Assembly (NCBI GenBank): GCA_015178975.1
Contig: WHVD01000009.1
Coordinates: forward strand, 868,001-932,000
Direction: 5' to 3'
DNA length: 64,000 nucleotides
DNA from: Hysterangium stoloniferum
Lineage: Eukaryota; Basidiomycota; Agaricomycetes; Hysterangiales; Hysterangiaceae
In this document: positions 12,294 through 26,182 of the stretch, piece after piece
Layout: each line of letters begins with the position of its first letter
Numbering within the stretch: the stretch's first letter is position 1
Notes under the pieces: generated by a model
The model's input: only the letters and a program-made list of their open reading frames with translations
What the model was told of the DNA's origin: nothing
The model's database searches: none
Program-made: the position numbers and the translations under genes

Positions 12294-14024
12294 CTAGAGG
12301 GATAAGGACAACCTTTCCGGGGTCGGCTCAAAGCATTCGGGCAAGCCAGTCACGCTCCAATCTTCGCCCCTTACAAGAGCAGCTATCCCACGAGCACATG
12401 TCATGATTCGAGCCATGCCTAAAATCAGTTGTAACGTCAATAACTCACACACAAAGACAGATCTTTACCATGGCCGCAGTGACCTGCACAGATAAATGCC
12501 CCAGGTTTGCCATGGACTGCGCCTACGAATGGAACACCTGAACAAAGCAAAGTAATAAACGATAAATGGATAAATACATCTGCCAAAATAGAATAGAACC
12601 GACCATCAGGCGTATAGCATATAATCCCCGTCCAATCGCATAGTAGCCCTTCTCCGACCGCCTCTTCACCCCACCCTTCTAGATGTGTCCTTAGGGCAGA
12701 TCCCAAATATTCGGTGATCTCTGGTCGTTTAACACTGTCGTCTGTCTGATTTACAGTGTCTTGTATAGGGACCTTGCACCGTCCACCACCAAGAATAAAT
12801 ATGCCATCTTTGGGTCGTTGAACCATATAATCATAGCCCTTTAAAACGATCAATGCAGAAAGGAAACCAGAGAAACATTATCGTACATCAGGAGCTCCCC
12901 AGTTGAATGAACACGTGTGCGACATTACGCCCCGACCACAGTACGCCTTGGTGGGTACAATAGCAGAGCACTGTTCTCTAATCGGGGTAATCTTACCCTC
13001 AAACTCCGGCAATAAAGTAGCGGTGAAGGCGTTAGTTGTATAGATAACCTTTTGTGCAGTGATCACTCCACGATCGGTCTCAATCTGCCACTGTGAATCC
13101 CCAGACGCCCGGACAGATTTGACTGGGGTATTAGTTTGGAGGTTGAGTCCGTACTTGTCGACGCAGATACTGAGGAGGCCGAGAACTAGCTTATGTGGCC
13201 AGAGGGATGCGGCGGGAAATCTGTAAATAGCATGGGCAAGGGGACAACGGGATATCTAAACGGGCGTTAACAAAAGGGGCTACGCTGAACTGGGCATCGA
13301 ATACTATTACTCACTTCTTGCGCTTTTGTAGGATCGGAGATCTGTTCGACGACGCCTTCGACATTGGCCCCGTCAGCAATGTATTCGGCCAGTGTTGCGG
13401 CCCATGTATCGGCACTGTTCTGCGTCATTGCAACATCTTCAAATGTGGGTTTTCAGCGTCAGGAAATGACCCGGACAGATGCACCAACGCACCAAGGGAA
13501 TACCCCCGCCAAAAATCGCAGTCAATATTTTCCTTCTCGATGATTTCTTGAGTAAGGTTTAAGGTATCCTAACCGATATAATTAAAATGCCAGGCAGATA
13601 GGTATGTATATCAAACTAACCATCTCATTGGCAAGTATCTTGAAAGCCTGCTCCTTTCCGAATTGAGCCTTATACTCAGTATATCCTGTATCAGAAATGA
13701 ATGACTGGGTAAAGTACTGAAAGTTTACGTTATCGTCCGACCTGCATAACAATTGGGTCGACAATGCCCCCCATTTCTCCCCGTAGCTCCCTCTCCCGCT
13801 TCACGCGCTTCCAAAATGACAACATTACTCGGCGGGTCAGGTCCAGTAAGCAAGAAGTAAGCGGTCGCGACCCCACTCAATCCTGCACCGATCAAGACAA
13901 CATCAGCGGTGGCCGGGAGCCGCTCTGTGGTCCGATGACCAATTAGCCGGGAAGATCGTGTTCCCTGAAGCCAGAATGAAATAGTGGGATTTGGATGGGG
14001 AAATTTGGGAGATGCGTCCGGCAT
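12294..14024 (-). CDS. FAD-dependent oxidoreductase, DAO family
   Basis: Start ATG at 14024-14022, stop TAG at 12296-12294, with several introns. The N-terminal exon carries the FAD-binding Rossmann motif IGAGLSGVATAYFL (Gly46, Gly48, Gly51) followed by the acidic end of strand 2 (ILEAREAGEGATGRNGGH), the D-amino-acid-oxidase/glycine-oxidase type. Later exons contain KVIYTTNAFTATLLPEFEGK, the GIFILGGGR segment, DWTGIICYTPDG and the C-terminal FAD-contacting block PFVGAVHGKPGAFICAGHCGHG, ending GMARIMTCARGIAAL. The order and motifs match the DAO fold. Such enzymes oxidise amines or amino acids; the substrate cannot be read from sequence. It is divergently arranged with the H+-ATPase gene. Confidence 0.8.
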
Positions 14025-14447
14025 TATTGCGCACTTGCAGGCCCGCGATACGGATTGGTCCCTTTCCCGGAGCGTTCAGGCACCGGAATCCGGCGGCGCT
14101 TGCTGGCCAACTCTATGATCCGCTTACCTTAGTTATAACCGAGAAATGATTTAGTCACCAGAGGGCCTATCCTTCTTTGAACTTCATGCGCGGCGGCAGG
14201 TCCCAACATTCATATGAGTAGTTTGCCCAGCTGAGCAACGAAATTTAACTTGTCCATTCCTGAAATCAAGGCATTTGTTTTTCCCAGTTGGGTAAATTAT
14301 TCACCAAGTGTTCGTGACCTATTGCTGAATCCCATCCATCGTGGGAATTACATGGGTGATATGTTTTCGAAGATGATGCAGAGAAAAGCAGTATAGGAAC
14401 TTTGGTTTACTAAATTATTTTTCTGTTCTTCTGTTCTTTCAGCTACC
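14025..14447. promoter_or_regulatory. Shared divergent upstream region
   Basis: 423 bp lie between the oxidoreductase start (-) and the H+-ATPase start (+), so both promoters must sit here unless distal. A pyrimidine-rich stretch (14416-14440) immediately precedes the ATPase ATG, a common fungal promoter feature. No specific factor site is claimed. Confidence 0.45.
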
Positions 14448-17400
14448 ATGGGCAAAAAGGGCAAACCCACACCTGATCTTGAGAAAGGCCACCCAAACGC
14501 CGAGGCGGAGCGAAATCACGACTCCGACGAGACAAGGCGGGATGATAATCCGGGGGACGAATACTCTGCATTGTTGAATTACGTAGGGAAGCAAGGAGAA
14601 CACAATTATGATGAGTGTCATGCAGACGAACAACCAATGACCGAGCGCGTTTGGTATGAGTAGTTACTGCTTTATTAATGTGCTTGATGTTTCTGACTGA
14701 AATATTAGGTATATGCCCTGGAAACGCAGCATGGTCAGAGATACCAAAGAGCAGCCAGTTCCTCCATCGTGTAAGGTCTACTCTCTCTGTAAACTATCCC
14801 GCTAACTTCTGTTTAATCAACAGTATTGGAAACACCTATGCTTCAAGGTTTAGACCAACAGGAGGTAAATAAGCGTAGAGTTCAGTTTGGATACAACGAA
14901 CTTGAAAGGTATTATATGAGCAGTCTTTTCGAAACGTTCCAATAGAAAATAAACCGTTTTTTTATAGCGAAAAAAAGAATCCGTTTCTCAAGTTCCTGTC
15001 TTACTTCCAAGGTCCCATTCTGTACGTCATGGAAATTGCAGTGCTGCTTGCTGCTGGTCTCAGAGACTGGGTCGACTTCGGCGTTATTGTGAGTTCTCCA
15101 TGCGATATCAATAATGTCGGGACTGAATATACGCCGCATAGATTGGTATTTTGGCATTAAATGCATTTGTCGGTGGGTATCAAGAGAAACGAGCTGGCGA
15201 TATAGTCTCCCAATTGAAAAAATCCATCTCTCTCAAAGCTACAGTAAGAACCCTTATATAACAATCAATAAGTCTAATTGCTGCTATTTTTCAGGTTGTA
15301 CGAAATGGCAGGGAAGAAGATATTGAAGCCCGTGAGGTCGTCCCCGGCGATATCGTGCGTGTGGATTTTCTCATTATCCCACTACTACCTGACGTATTTT
15401 CTGCCTGTCCGACTATTCAGATGATCGTGGAGGAGTCTAATACTATCCCGGCTGATGGCAAAGTAAGCATAATTCAATTCATTCGTATATCAATATAAAA
15501 CATTTCTTCTCAGATTCTTGCCTCTTATGACGATAAAGATTGCAGCAAGGCAAAGGCTATTCTCGAGAAGACCCAGGGGAAAAACAAGCAAAAAGAACCA
15601 GCGGGCCCCGCAGGAGGGCCAAAGCAGCCTGAAATGCAAGGCCACAATTCAGATGACAGCAATGCTAGCACGAAACGTGACAGTGTCGATGACGAAGATG
15701 AGAAAGGCCCCTCCATTCTGAGCGTCGACCAAAGCGCTATAACGGGGGAAAGCCTTACTGTCGACAAATACCTCGGCGATACGGTGGGTCCGGGATGCCA
15801 TTTCGCTCTACAATATTCCAATTATTCTTAGATATTCTACACTACAAGCGTCAAACGCGGCAAGGCATATGTCATTGTTACTCAGACGGCAAAGTTCAGT
15901 TTTGTGGGAAAAACGGCCTCGTTGGTCACTGGAAGTCGTGAAAAGGGCCATTTCGAAGGGGTGATGACATCTATCGGAACCATCCTGCTGGCACTTGTCA
16001 TATTCTGGATTTTTGTCGTATGGACCGGCGGTTTCTTTCGTCACGTTGGAATTGCAACACCGAAAAGGAATAATCTACTGGGTTATGCACTTATCTTCCT
16101 GGTATTCAAACAGTTTCTCAATCTGCGGCTGCTCGGATTATTGAATTGTTGGTAGATTATCGGCGTTCCTGTCGGCCTCCCTTGTGTCACTACGTGAGTG
16201 CTTTTGGACCTGCTATGTTCTGCAAATGATCAACTGATCATAACAGGACCACTCTTGCCGTTGGAGCGGCTTATCTGGCAAAACACAAAGCAATCGTGCA
16301 GAAGCTATCTGCTATAGAATCCCTTGCAGGTATGGCGATACTTTTATGGGGAGAAGATGTATGCTGACTGTTCATTCACAGGTGTCGATATATTATGCAG
16401 TGATAAGACAGGTACCCTCACGGCTAATAAGCTATCCCTACACGAACCTTGGATGGCCGAGGGTGTAGACGTCAACTGGTATGTACTTTTTCAAATTCAG
16501 AACCTACTCGACTACATTCACGTCACCCAGGATGATGTGTGTTGCTGCGTTGGCCTCCTCACATAATGTTAAATCCCTGTAAGTGACGTGATGTCTCTAA
16601 TATACTGATCATACCCTCACCTTTCCTCCATCTTAAGCGATCCAATCGACCATGTAACCATCACCAGCTTGAAGAGATATCCTGAGGCATGCGAGATGCT
16701 GAAGAAAGGATGGACGACGCTCAAATTTTCTCCTTTCGATCCAGTCTCCAAACGGATCACTGCAGAAGTAGAGCAAGACGGCAAACGCTATACTTGCGCC
16801 AAGGGTGCTCCGAATGCGTCCGTCATCGGTGTCTTGTTGACTGAGCTGTACTTATCCCCTTCTCTATTGCAGGATACTCAAGCTTTGCACGCCTCCTGAA
16901 AATGTGGCTGAGGTATACAAGCAGACGAGCGAGAACTTTGCGTTACGTGGGTTTCGCTCTCTCGGAGTGGCATTCAAAGAAGGGGACGGGCCATGGCAAA
17001 TTCTTGGGCTGTTGCCAATGTTCGATCCTCCCCGGTGTGATACCGCTGCGGTAGGGATGTTTTGTTATACAATTATTATCAATTCGCCCTAACACAGCTT
17101 ATAAGACTATCGGCGAAGCACAAAAGCTGGGCATCAAAGTTAAGATGTTGACTGGCGATGCTGTAGCTATCGCAAAGGAAACCTGTCGGATGCTTAACCT
17201 GGGTAAATAATTCCCTATCATGTTTGTTTGCCCTTCTGATTGTGTGCAGGTACCAAGGTCTATGACTCGCAGAGATTGATTGGCGGTGAACTGGCTGGCT
17301 CAGACGTAAATAATAGATCCGCCATCGTCTTGTCTTGTTAGCAACTCATTAGATTGCAGATACACGATTTCGTTGAAGCCGCCGATGGATTTGCGGAAGT

Positions 17401-18809
17401 GTTTCCAGAGCATAAGTATCAGGTTGTGAAGATGTTACAGTCTCGTGGACATTTGACCGCAATGACTGGTGATGGTACGTGCAGCTCGAAGGCAATTCTA
17501 CGATATATTTCACACATATATAGGTGTAAATGATGCTCCCTCTCTCGCAATAGCCAATTGTGGTATTGCGGTGGAGGGCGCTTCAGACGCTGCTCGAACT
17601 GCCGCAGATGTTGTCTTCCTTGACCCAGGTCTCGCAACAATTATCACGGCAATTAAAGTGTCCCGGCAAATTTTCCATCGTATGAAGGCATATATTCAGT
17701 ACCGCATTGCTCTCTGCTTGCATTTAGAGATCTACTTGGTAAGATATTCTATGTAATGTAACGCTGCGTTCATTTTGACATGCATATGATCTCGACATAG
17801 ACCCTGACGATGCTCATCCTTAACGAAACCATCTATGTGGAACTAATTGTGTTTCTTGCCATCTTTGCTGATCTCGCAACTATCGCCATTGCCTATGACT
17901 CTGCTACGCATGCCGCACGGCCTGTTGAATGGCAGCTTCCAAAAATCTGGCTAGTTTCAGTTATTCTTGGTATGTAGGACGCCCAAGTGCGCTATCCTAG
18001 CTTATTCCTGATACCAAGGGGCACTTCTGGCGGCCGGAACATGGATTGTTCGTGCAACAATGTTTACCCACCACGGGGGGACCATTCAAAATTTCGGAAG
18101 GTATGGACTATACCGCCGTCGATGCGACGTTACCTCATTTTGAACCTACAGTATGCAAGAAATTGTATTCTTGGAAGTAGCCCTCACTGAGAACTGGCTC
18201 ATTTTTATAACACGGACGGGAAATGGTTAGTGTTCTTTATGGCGGTACCGTGTTGTTTTTCTTGTTGTTTATATCACATTAATTTGAAGGAAACGGCGAT
18301 GGATGGACGTGGCCCTCGTGGCAGCTGATCCTCGCTGTGCTCGGATTAGACGTTTTGGCAACCATATTTGCACTGTTCGGATGGTTCTCTGGACCTGCAC
18401 CACATGGAGGGTAAACATTAAAATCATCGAAGCAACATATTCTTTGTTTAATGGACTTTTAGATGGACTGATATTGTTACAATCATTCGTGTTTGGTGTT
18501 ATAGCTTTGGCGTAATCGTTGTCATTGCAATGGTCTATATTGTCCTTAATCGATGGTCTTGGCTCAATGACTTAGGGAGAAAAAATGTGCGTTATTTCCA
18601 TTTCACGAGTCTCACGATTTTGATCTTCTTTTTTGCAAAATTTCCAGAGGAGTAAAAAGAATGCGGGAATGGAAAATATGTTCCGAAATCTACAACGCCT
18701 TACGGTTGTCCACGAGGTGGGCGGCGAGGGGCATCCGGACATATTCCACTTTCAGCCGAAGAAAGATGAGAAATCGGACGATTCTCAAGACAATGACAGT
18801 AATAAATGA
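14448..18809 (+). CDS. PMA1: Plasma-membrane P-type H+-ATPase (PMA type)
   Basis: An intron-rich gene from ATGGGCAAAAAG to the TGA at 18807-18809. Motifs in order: an N-terminal acidic tail; [21 protein letters not shown] (M1); [20 protein letters not shown]; the actuator-domain SAITGES; the phosphorylation site [18 protein letters not shown] near 16396; the nucleotide-binding [46 protein letters not shown] (split by an intron at 17475); then M5-M10. The C-terminus is charged ([20 protein letters not shown]). The family pumps protons out of the cell using ATP and sets membrane potential. An insert of about 60 residues rich in Lys, Pro, Gly and Asp lies between PADGKILASYDD and [12 protein letters not shown] (15540-15720), where usual PMA proteins have only a few residues. 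No disabling mutation was found in the motifs checked. Confidence 0.88.
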
Positions 18810-19602
18810 TTGAGTGAGTGACGTAAAAGCTGGAAGAATTTACCCTTCCTTCCCATTTATATGCCTCTGATCCATTTACTTACTATATCATGTATATGTA
18901 CAATGGCGCATTATTCAGATCGATAATTCATCTATATTACATCAATCACTGCGCTTGTCGAAGACGTATTGTTAGGAAAGGCCGGATCGTACCCTTGCTA
19001 CTACTTGATGTATGCATATGTATAGAAAACTTCCACTGCTGAATAGCCTTTTTGGAGCAAGTCTTCATCATATGAATGGTAATTAGACTTCATTCAGGGG
19101 ACATTTCCACAGATCATGATTTTCATGCAGGATATCCGAACATAAGGTCACCTATATTCAATCTAAGGTGTATCCTTGTAAGGGATTTTCAGCGTTTTTC
19201 GAGGGCCAAAGTCGCCGGAAGCCTGAAGGGTTCGAGCCATACGTAGAGCTATTACAGAGCATCAATGTAAGGAGATGCTCCAGTGTGTGTTACTTCAACG
19301 TTTATTATTATCAAATCTTCTAGCCTAGTAATCCATAACGCCGCAGACCAAACTCACAATTCCAACGCGCGATAGACCTCTGTTAACTCAGGCTCATCAT
19401 GAGACATCGTATGAACTCAATCACTGCTCATACTTGAGACTCCTGGAGCCATTCAATGATGCTGACAATGGTTGATGGAACACAAATGGTGCGCCTACAC
19501 ATAACGGATACCTAAAGTAATTATTTTTTGCTTTATTCTTTTAGGAAAGGGATTGTGTTTTATCATTTGATGCAATTATCACTTGTTCTTGTTGGTCGAG
19601 TG

Positions 19603-19624
19603 AAAAAAAAAAAAAAAAAAAAAA
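19603..19624 (+). repeat. Poly(A) run of 22 bases
   Basis: Uninterrupted A22 immediately upstream of the H+-ATPase relic. It could be a retroposition scar or a simple slippage tract; no flanking target duplication was recognised. Confidence 0.9.
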
Positions 19625-19734
19625 CCATGCTCGTTGAGGCTGAGCGAGGGTAGGTCGGTCGTATAAGTTAGTGATCCGTCCGAACTTTTTCTTCGTTAAC
19701 AGAACGACCGATGGACTATCGGACAGAATGATTT

Positions 19735-19905
19735 ACCGAGTGTGTAGTCGATTGAAGTCCCGTGGAGGTTTGACCACAACAATCACTGGTGGCGGTGCGT
19801 GCTGAGTGAAAACACGGCATTTCATATTTGCACATGTTTCGCAATAGCTAATCAAGGGTTTGAGATAAAGCTAGGCTTCAGTGACGGCACCAGCCGCCGC
19901 GATAT
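19735..19905 (+). pseudogene. Degenerate H+-ATPase fragment
   Basis: Base-level resemblance to the intact gene at about 17415-17590, including parts of the intron. TCCCGTGGAGGTTTGACC here matches TCTCGTGGACATTTGACC there, followed by ACTGGTGGCGGTGCGTGC against ACTGGTGATGGTACGTGC, then TTTCGCAATAGCTAAT against TCTCGCAATAGCCAAT and a shared GCTTCAG block. The frame is broken. Because intron-like sequence is retained, this looks like a DNA-level duplicate that decayed rather than a processed copy. Confidence 0.5.
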
Positions 19906-22005
19906 ATCGTCAGTTGTTCCGACGAATACACGTTTCTATTATAGATTTTTCGTTGTATAAACAGCGCGCGTTCAGAGCTGTATCATCTCTGTTCCTATTA
20001 GCCGATGTTTACTTGTTAACATAAATTACTGTTTCACAAGAATTTAGTATTATCGGACAGTGCTTCTATCATCTCGAAGTCAGCAATCGACGGTTTGACA
20101 CGAATCCATTGAAGCAAATTGAGCTCCACAGCCTGTGTCAACCACTTACATGCCTTGAACTACTGCGCGATGGGGTGAGCCTACACGGGGCGAAAAATAA
20201 ATTCTAGAAGCTAAGTTGGGAGGAATATTTGATCTACTACACAGCACAAACGGCGAAAATTGCATCTTAGTTATTAACCTGTTCCTGTTTAGGACGCTTC
20301 TCGTTCACTACTCTATCTATGTGGCTACCAGGGTCGCGTTGCCTCGTTGTAATTGAATGTCGACGATTAGGCCGCTTGTGTTGGACCTGGGTCTAGTGCC
20401 TTGCGTCTCCCTAGCTTTGAATACAAAGATGAGAAAATGTCATCAATATGTCTATCATCAGCGGATGACACCTCTCGCAATCGAAGGGAAAACGATAAGT
20501 CTCGTGTAGCCACTCAGTTCTAGGCTAAAAACAATACGTGAAATCCATCGCTTTCTGGAATAGGCCTTATGTTCTGAATTCTTAGTTTCTTTGCTCTGCC
20601 CGAAACAGTTAGCGAAGGAGAACATGTGTGTCGCATTTTCAGAAATCTTGCAAAATCTAGTTGAATGGGATTAGCGATAACAAGTGACTGCATTGTTTGA
20701 TTTGTCCCGCGTCTAAAATGTGAGGAGTATTAACTCTGACGGCAGATACACCCTCCATTCCTCAATATGCCACCCTCACCCTCACCCCAAGCACCACAAC
20801 GGTATTTACTCCATCTCCATTTTGTAGACATACAGTGTGAGTCAATCCAGTCCCCGTTCATATGTCGATCCTAACATGTCACCCCACAGCAATTGCATCT
20901 CTCTGCCCAGGTCGAGACAGTATTAGAGTATATCCAACAGTTAAGCGTTGATAACAGGGGATATATCATGCTACTGTTGCGGCAGAAGTTGATCACATCT
21001 CCTTACACAGGTGGGCGCACCAGAACATAGGCTGGCCCACCTGCGGCATTTCACTGGGAGCTACTCCATCCATCAGCGCCGCAGGCCCATTACAATATGT
21101 TCCGTATTCGACACATTGTCCAGCTATCTTTATTCAGTTGCTCTGCTGCCATGGACCCTGTCGCAGGATCTACAACACTCGGGGGTCATCAAGCCATCTG
21201 GTAACGCTCGTTGTGGTCGCCGGAATGCAAATGGACAATATACTCCTTTTACAACTACTAACGGTACCCCAAACAGAAGCGTTTCTGCCGGCAACAATAC
21301 TACCACTTAAGTCCCGATAATGTCTTGTGATTATACATACCATCGACATAAATGACAGATTTGGTAACGGGCTGGCAGATGGAGAAACGTCCGCCGTAAC
21401 CTCCGTTCAATTACGTTCGTGAACCTCGTAAAAATATGTACCTGTGCATGCGGGTGAACTAGATCCGAGAGGGAATTCTGTTTTGCCACATAACACTTGA
21501 ATTATTTTTGGGGAAACTAACAGCATAATGGATGCTTCTAAAGTCTAGCTGCGAGATGCCAGTGAGTTTGTAATGGCTCGATCTGTGTCGGCAGGACAGG
21601 GGCGCTTCCTCTGTGATTCCTATTTATGGCTCAACTAAAGACATCGACGTGAGAGAACTACCAGCAATAACTCATGATTTCCAGGGAGAAAATGCCGATT
21701 TTGTTCTCCCCCGATGCAATCGTGTTTTATTGAAAAAAGGGGTTGAGGCACCGGCTGCTAGTAGACGCTCATTGACAATCGTACTGGTCACTGCTCATAC
21801 GGTATATCAAGTTACGCGTATGGGACGCGTGGATAGGTTGATAGGATTGCGTGTACCAAGTATACGCAATTGTTTTTCTAGATTCCACCCGTCTCGAATT
21901 AGTCGGCCTATTTTGAGCGTGGGTAATAACTCGAAACATTTAAAACCCCTATCGGCGCCGGTAGTCGTGACAGAAACACCTATTCATCTACGCGCTCACA
22001 CCACC

Positions 22006-25000
22006 ATGTCCATCACCGATGCAAAGTTCAGGCTCCCAACTAACGTTAAACCCGTTCACTACAATATCATCATCAAGACCGACTTGGAGAAGTTAGAATT
22101 TCAAGGACTCGCTATAATCAAGTACGTGCTCGAGAAGACCCAAGCCGCAAGTACTTGTTAACACAAGATATAGTCTTGAAGTGTTGGAGGACACTTCGTC
22201 CTTGACTTTCAACCTCTCTCATGCGACCACAACCGAAATTTCCGTGCATTCAGAGAATCTGAAGACGGAACAAATTGAGACCGCCAAAACCTCGTTCGAC
22301 GAGAAAGCGGAGCGTGCCACCGTTCAGCTTTCTAACGTATTGACGAAGGGTTCCAAAGCGCAGTTGAAGGTTCAGTATGAGTCCAAGCTGACCGACTCAT
22401 TAATGGGTGTGTTCAGCTCCAAACTGTAACTGACAACTTTGACAATTACCCTTATAACCAGGATATTATTACTCTACTTATCAGGATCAAGGTGTCAAGA
22501 AACAGTATACCCTTACCCAGTTTGAGGTATGCAGCCATGACTCCCGCCACGCTCAGTTCTCTCAATGTGATGCAGTCGACCGCCGCTCGTCGTGCCTTCC
22601 CTTGTTGGGACGAACCCCTTCTCAAAGCCACGTATAGCATCACTCTCGTCTCCCGCGACAATACGGTCAACCTTTCCAACATGCCTGCGATTTCCGAGCA
22701 ATCCATCAAAGCCTCAGGACTGTCTGAAGTGCAAAAGCTGTTCAAAAACGAAGACACGGCTGGTTGGAAGGTAACACGGTTTGAGACTACCCCGCCAGTG
22801 TGTTATAATCCCTGTATTGGGCGAACACGGATTTACGCATAGATTTAGATGTCAAGCTATATTGTCGCATTCGCCAACGGTCCGTTCAAATACCTTGAAA
22901 GCTCGTACAAGAGTCCTTTAAGTGGAAAAACGCGCGCATTGCGCATCTATGGTCTGTTCACCTATTTTTAGATGTTGAGCTTGAGGTGATTTTTGATATT
23001 TATAGCCACCTCTGACCTTATCGATCAGGCTCAAGTTTGTCCCATCTTTTACTTCCATTTCACGGGCGTTAAATGTTCTTCGCAGTTTGGTCTCGACGTG
23101 AAAGCAAAGGTTTTGCCCCACTACGAAAGGGTTTTCGATGTTGAATTCCCCCTTCCAAAACTTGATACCCTAGTTGTAAGCATATCCATATATTTGACAT
23201 ACATGAAGTCATAAATACTGTCAGGCACACGATTTCGATGCAGGCGCCATGGAAAATTGGGTAATTTTTGGTTAATATTTTCTCTTCTATGTAATAGCTG
23301 ACATCCTTCCGTAGGGGCTTATTACTGGTCGCACGAACGCATATCTGGTGGACCCTAAGCGTGCCGATATCACTGCATTGCAGCAGATTGCTGGTACACA
23401 AAGTCACGAGGTATCCATTTGTCTCATTGGCTGCCTTTATTAACTCATACAACGTAATTAATAGGTGGCTCATATGTGTAAGTTTTTATTAGAGACATAG
23501 GATATTTTTAAAATACTCTGTTTAGGGTTCGGTAATATCACAACGATGTCATGGTGGGACAACTTATGGTTGAATGAAGGTGAGTATTCATCCGCAATGG
23601 AGTAGACTTCGCTGTTGACAAATAAACATCCGATGCTAGGGTTCGCGTCCCTCATGGGCGAAGTCATCATCCTTAACAAGTCCGTGCTTCTATCGCACCT
23701 GCTCCTAAACTATCGTCGCCTGACTAATTCCTGATAGAATATATCCGGAATGGAATGTTTACTCCTCCTTTTACGCCGACCATACCGAAGAAGCGCTCAC
23801 ACTCGATGCGAAACCGTCGTCTCATCCTATTCAGGTCGACGTGCCAGACGCTAACGATATTGGTCAGGTGTGTTGCGACTGCCAAAAAGTTTGAAGTGGA
23901 CCAATAAATAACACTTATAAAAGATATTCGATGCCTTGTCCTACAGCAAGGCTGCTGCAGGTCCGGCACAAAACATTACCCATCGTCCGGCTCGTATTGA
24001 CATATCTTTCTGCAGTCTTGCGCATGTTGTCCGTTTATGCTGGCGAAGAAAAGTTTTTGAAAGGTGTTTCTATATACCTGAAGAAACATCTCTATGCGAA
24101 TAGTGTTGCAGAAGATTTATGGAATGGTATTCAGGAGGCTACCAGTGTGTTGTTTTCTCCCCCACCCCTTTGGCTGGCCCGCTGAGAATTGACCATGTAT
24201 TAGACTTGGACATTCCTGCGTTGATGACAAATTGGATTTCGAAGGTATTTATAGCATCCTTTTTCACGGCAGAATAATTTGTTAAATCCAATCACATGGG
24301 AGTAGATTGGCTTCCCTGTCATCACTGTCACGGAGACCCCAGAGGGCATACACATTCGCCAGGATCGTTTCTTAGACACCGGAAAAGCTAGTGATGCTGA
24401 TAACCAGACCATATGGTATGCAATAACTCTATCTGATTCATTTTATATGTAATTTGAAATGATTATGTATTGCCAGGCAGGTCCCTCTGTTCATTATGAA
24501 GACGGACGCAGATGGCAAAACAGTCATCGACAATCAGGCGTTGCTTACGACACGTGAGATGACCTACAAGTTGGATGTCAATAAACCGTGGAAGCTTAAT
24601 GCTGGTGCTGTCGGGTTCTGTACGTACACGTGCCCTCTACGATGCGTTTGGATTTCCCATATATAATACCTATAGACCGTGTCCTCTATACCCCTGATCG
24701 CCTTTCGAAACTCGGTGCAGAGGTCGCCAGCCCTAACTCAGTCTTATCTGTCACTGATAGGCTCAGTATCGTCTCCGACGCAATGGTGCTCGCTTCGTCT
24801 GGTCTTGCGAAGACAAGCGGCGCTTTGACTGTGATTGACAGTCTTCGTTCAGAATCACAATGTGTGTTTGCTCTTCTTGCGTACTGTACTGACTAACAGC
24901 GGGTATGATATAGACCTTGTCTGGAAGTCGAGCGGAACCCAATTGTCAAGATTGTCACAAACATGGTGGGAGGAGAACCCCGGCTCCGATGACGTGAAGG

Positions 25001-26182
25001 CGTTACTCAGGGTAAGTTTTTGACTTATTTGCTATGGGATTGTGTCATTAAGCTCCTCTTTGTGTAGTCTGTATTTACGCCTATCGTTCGAAAGCTGGGC
25101 TATGAGTATCCAAAAGGGGAAAATGTGGAAACATCACAATTGCGTACACTTGCTATATCGTCCGCCGCAGGCGCCGACTCGAAGGAGTGAGTGTTATTAA
25201 GGATACTTTACTGTCACTCATAACTGACCGCCATGCAGGGTAATCAGCAAACTGAAGGGTTGGTTCGACGAATTTGTGGCTACGGGCTCTGACATGCACA
25301 TTCCCCCCGACCTTATCCGGTCAACTTACATTACGGTAGACATTTCCCCTCGCATTCCCAAATACTACTGACCCGATCCTCATTCCACAGGGTGGTCGTT
25401 ACGGCGGCAAACGTGAATGGGACGCACTCTACAAGGCGTACTGCCAGCCCATCAACCCAACTTCCCAAAATGCAGGTCTCATTGCCCTGTGCAGGACAAA
25501 GGATCCCGAACTCATTGAAAAGTCGTTGAATTTGATGTTGGAAGAGCTACCGACCCAGGTACTGTTGTAGTTTTCGGATTGGGACGAGACTGGTTTTGCT
25601 CAAACTATACATCAGGATTTGTATAAAGTCTTCTTCTCGGTTGGCCTTAATGTCACCGCTGGAAGGGTAAGTCCAGGTCCAATCCTACAGTCTTGCTGTT
25701 CTAATTATCATTTAAACAGAGAATGATGGAATTCTTCCTGGCGAATTATGATGCGGTAATATCTCTAATATCGAATTATCAACTTCCGATCACTCAATAA
25801 TATATCTCCAGTTGTGTAAACGAGTGGATGGTACTTTCCAAGTTTCGTATTTCTTGAGGGTATGTATCTTAGTACCTCGCGACGGGCTTGGACTGATCCG
25901 GGGTTCTACCAGGGGGCCAGTGCGCTATTGAACTCCGAAAAGGATGCACAAAACTTGGAGGCGTTCTTCAAGGATAGGGACACTTCTAAAATCAGTCTCA
26001 TATTGCCTCAAACGCTGGACACGATTCGCGCCCGAGCGGCATGGCTTGAGGTACACTTCCCATGCTATTTTTAAAGCAAGTTCTGACCTTTTGCGATTGT
26101 GTCCTTGTAGCGAAGCAGAGATGATGTCTCCGAGTGGTTTGAAACGTGGAAGAAAGTAAATGAAATCGAACCGAAGCTTTAA
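22006..26182 (+). CDS. M1-family zinc aminopeptidase (puromycin-sensitive/AAP type)
   Basis: Start ATG in the context CACCATGTC; stop TAA at 26180-26182; many short introns. Exons join to give the whole M1 layout: N-terminal beta domain (FRLPTNVKPVHYNIIIKTDL), TAARRAFPCWDEP, the exopeptidase GAMEN motif (near 23246-23260), the zinc motif HEVAH with WF following (split by introns around 23411-23465), the downstream glutamate in NLWLNEG, then the ERAP1-C-like helical domain (VSDAMVLASSG, GLIALCRT) ending in WLERSRDDVSEWFETWKKV. Two zinc-ligand histidines and the catalytic Glu are present. The family removes N-terminal residues from peptides in the cytosol or vacuole. The start at 22006 is chosen because the M1 domain begins at once; an upstream in-frame extension to about 21613 cannot be ruled out. 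Confidence 0.85.

Larger units (their letters stand above)
18810..22005. other. Long intergenic region
   Basis: 3.2 kb without a supported intact gene. It holds an A-run (19603-19624), a degenerate H+-ATPase fragment, and a stretch at 20590-20720 that resembles sequence downstream of the aminopeptidase gene. Open frames at 21011-21310 and 21613-22005 have no recognised motif; the latter is in frame with the aminopeptidase start and could in principle extend it. Confidence 0.4.
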
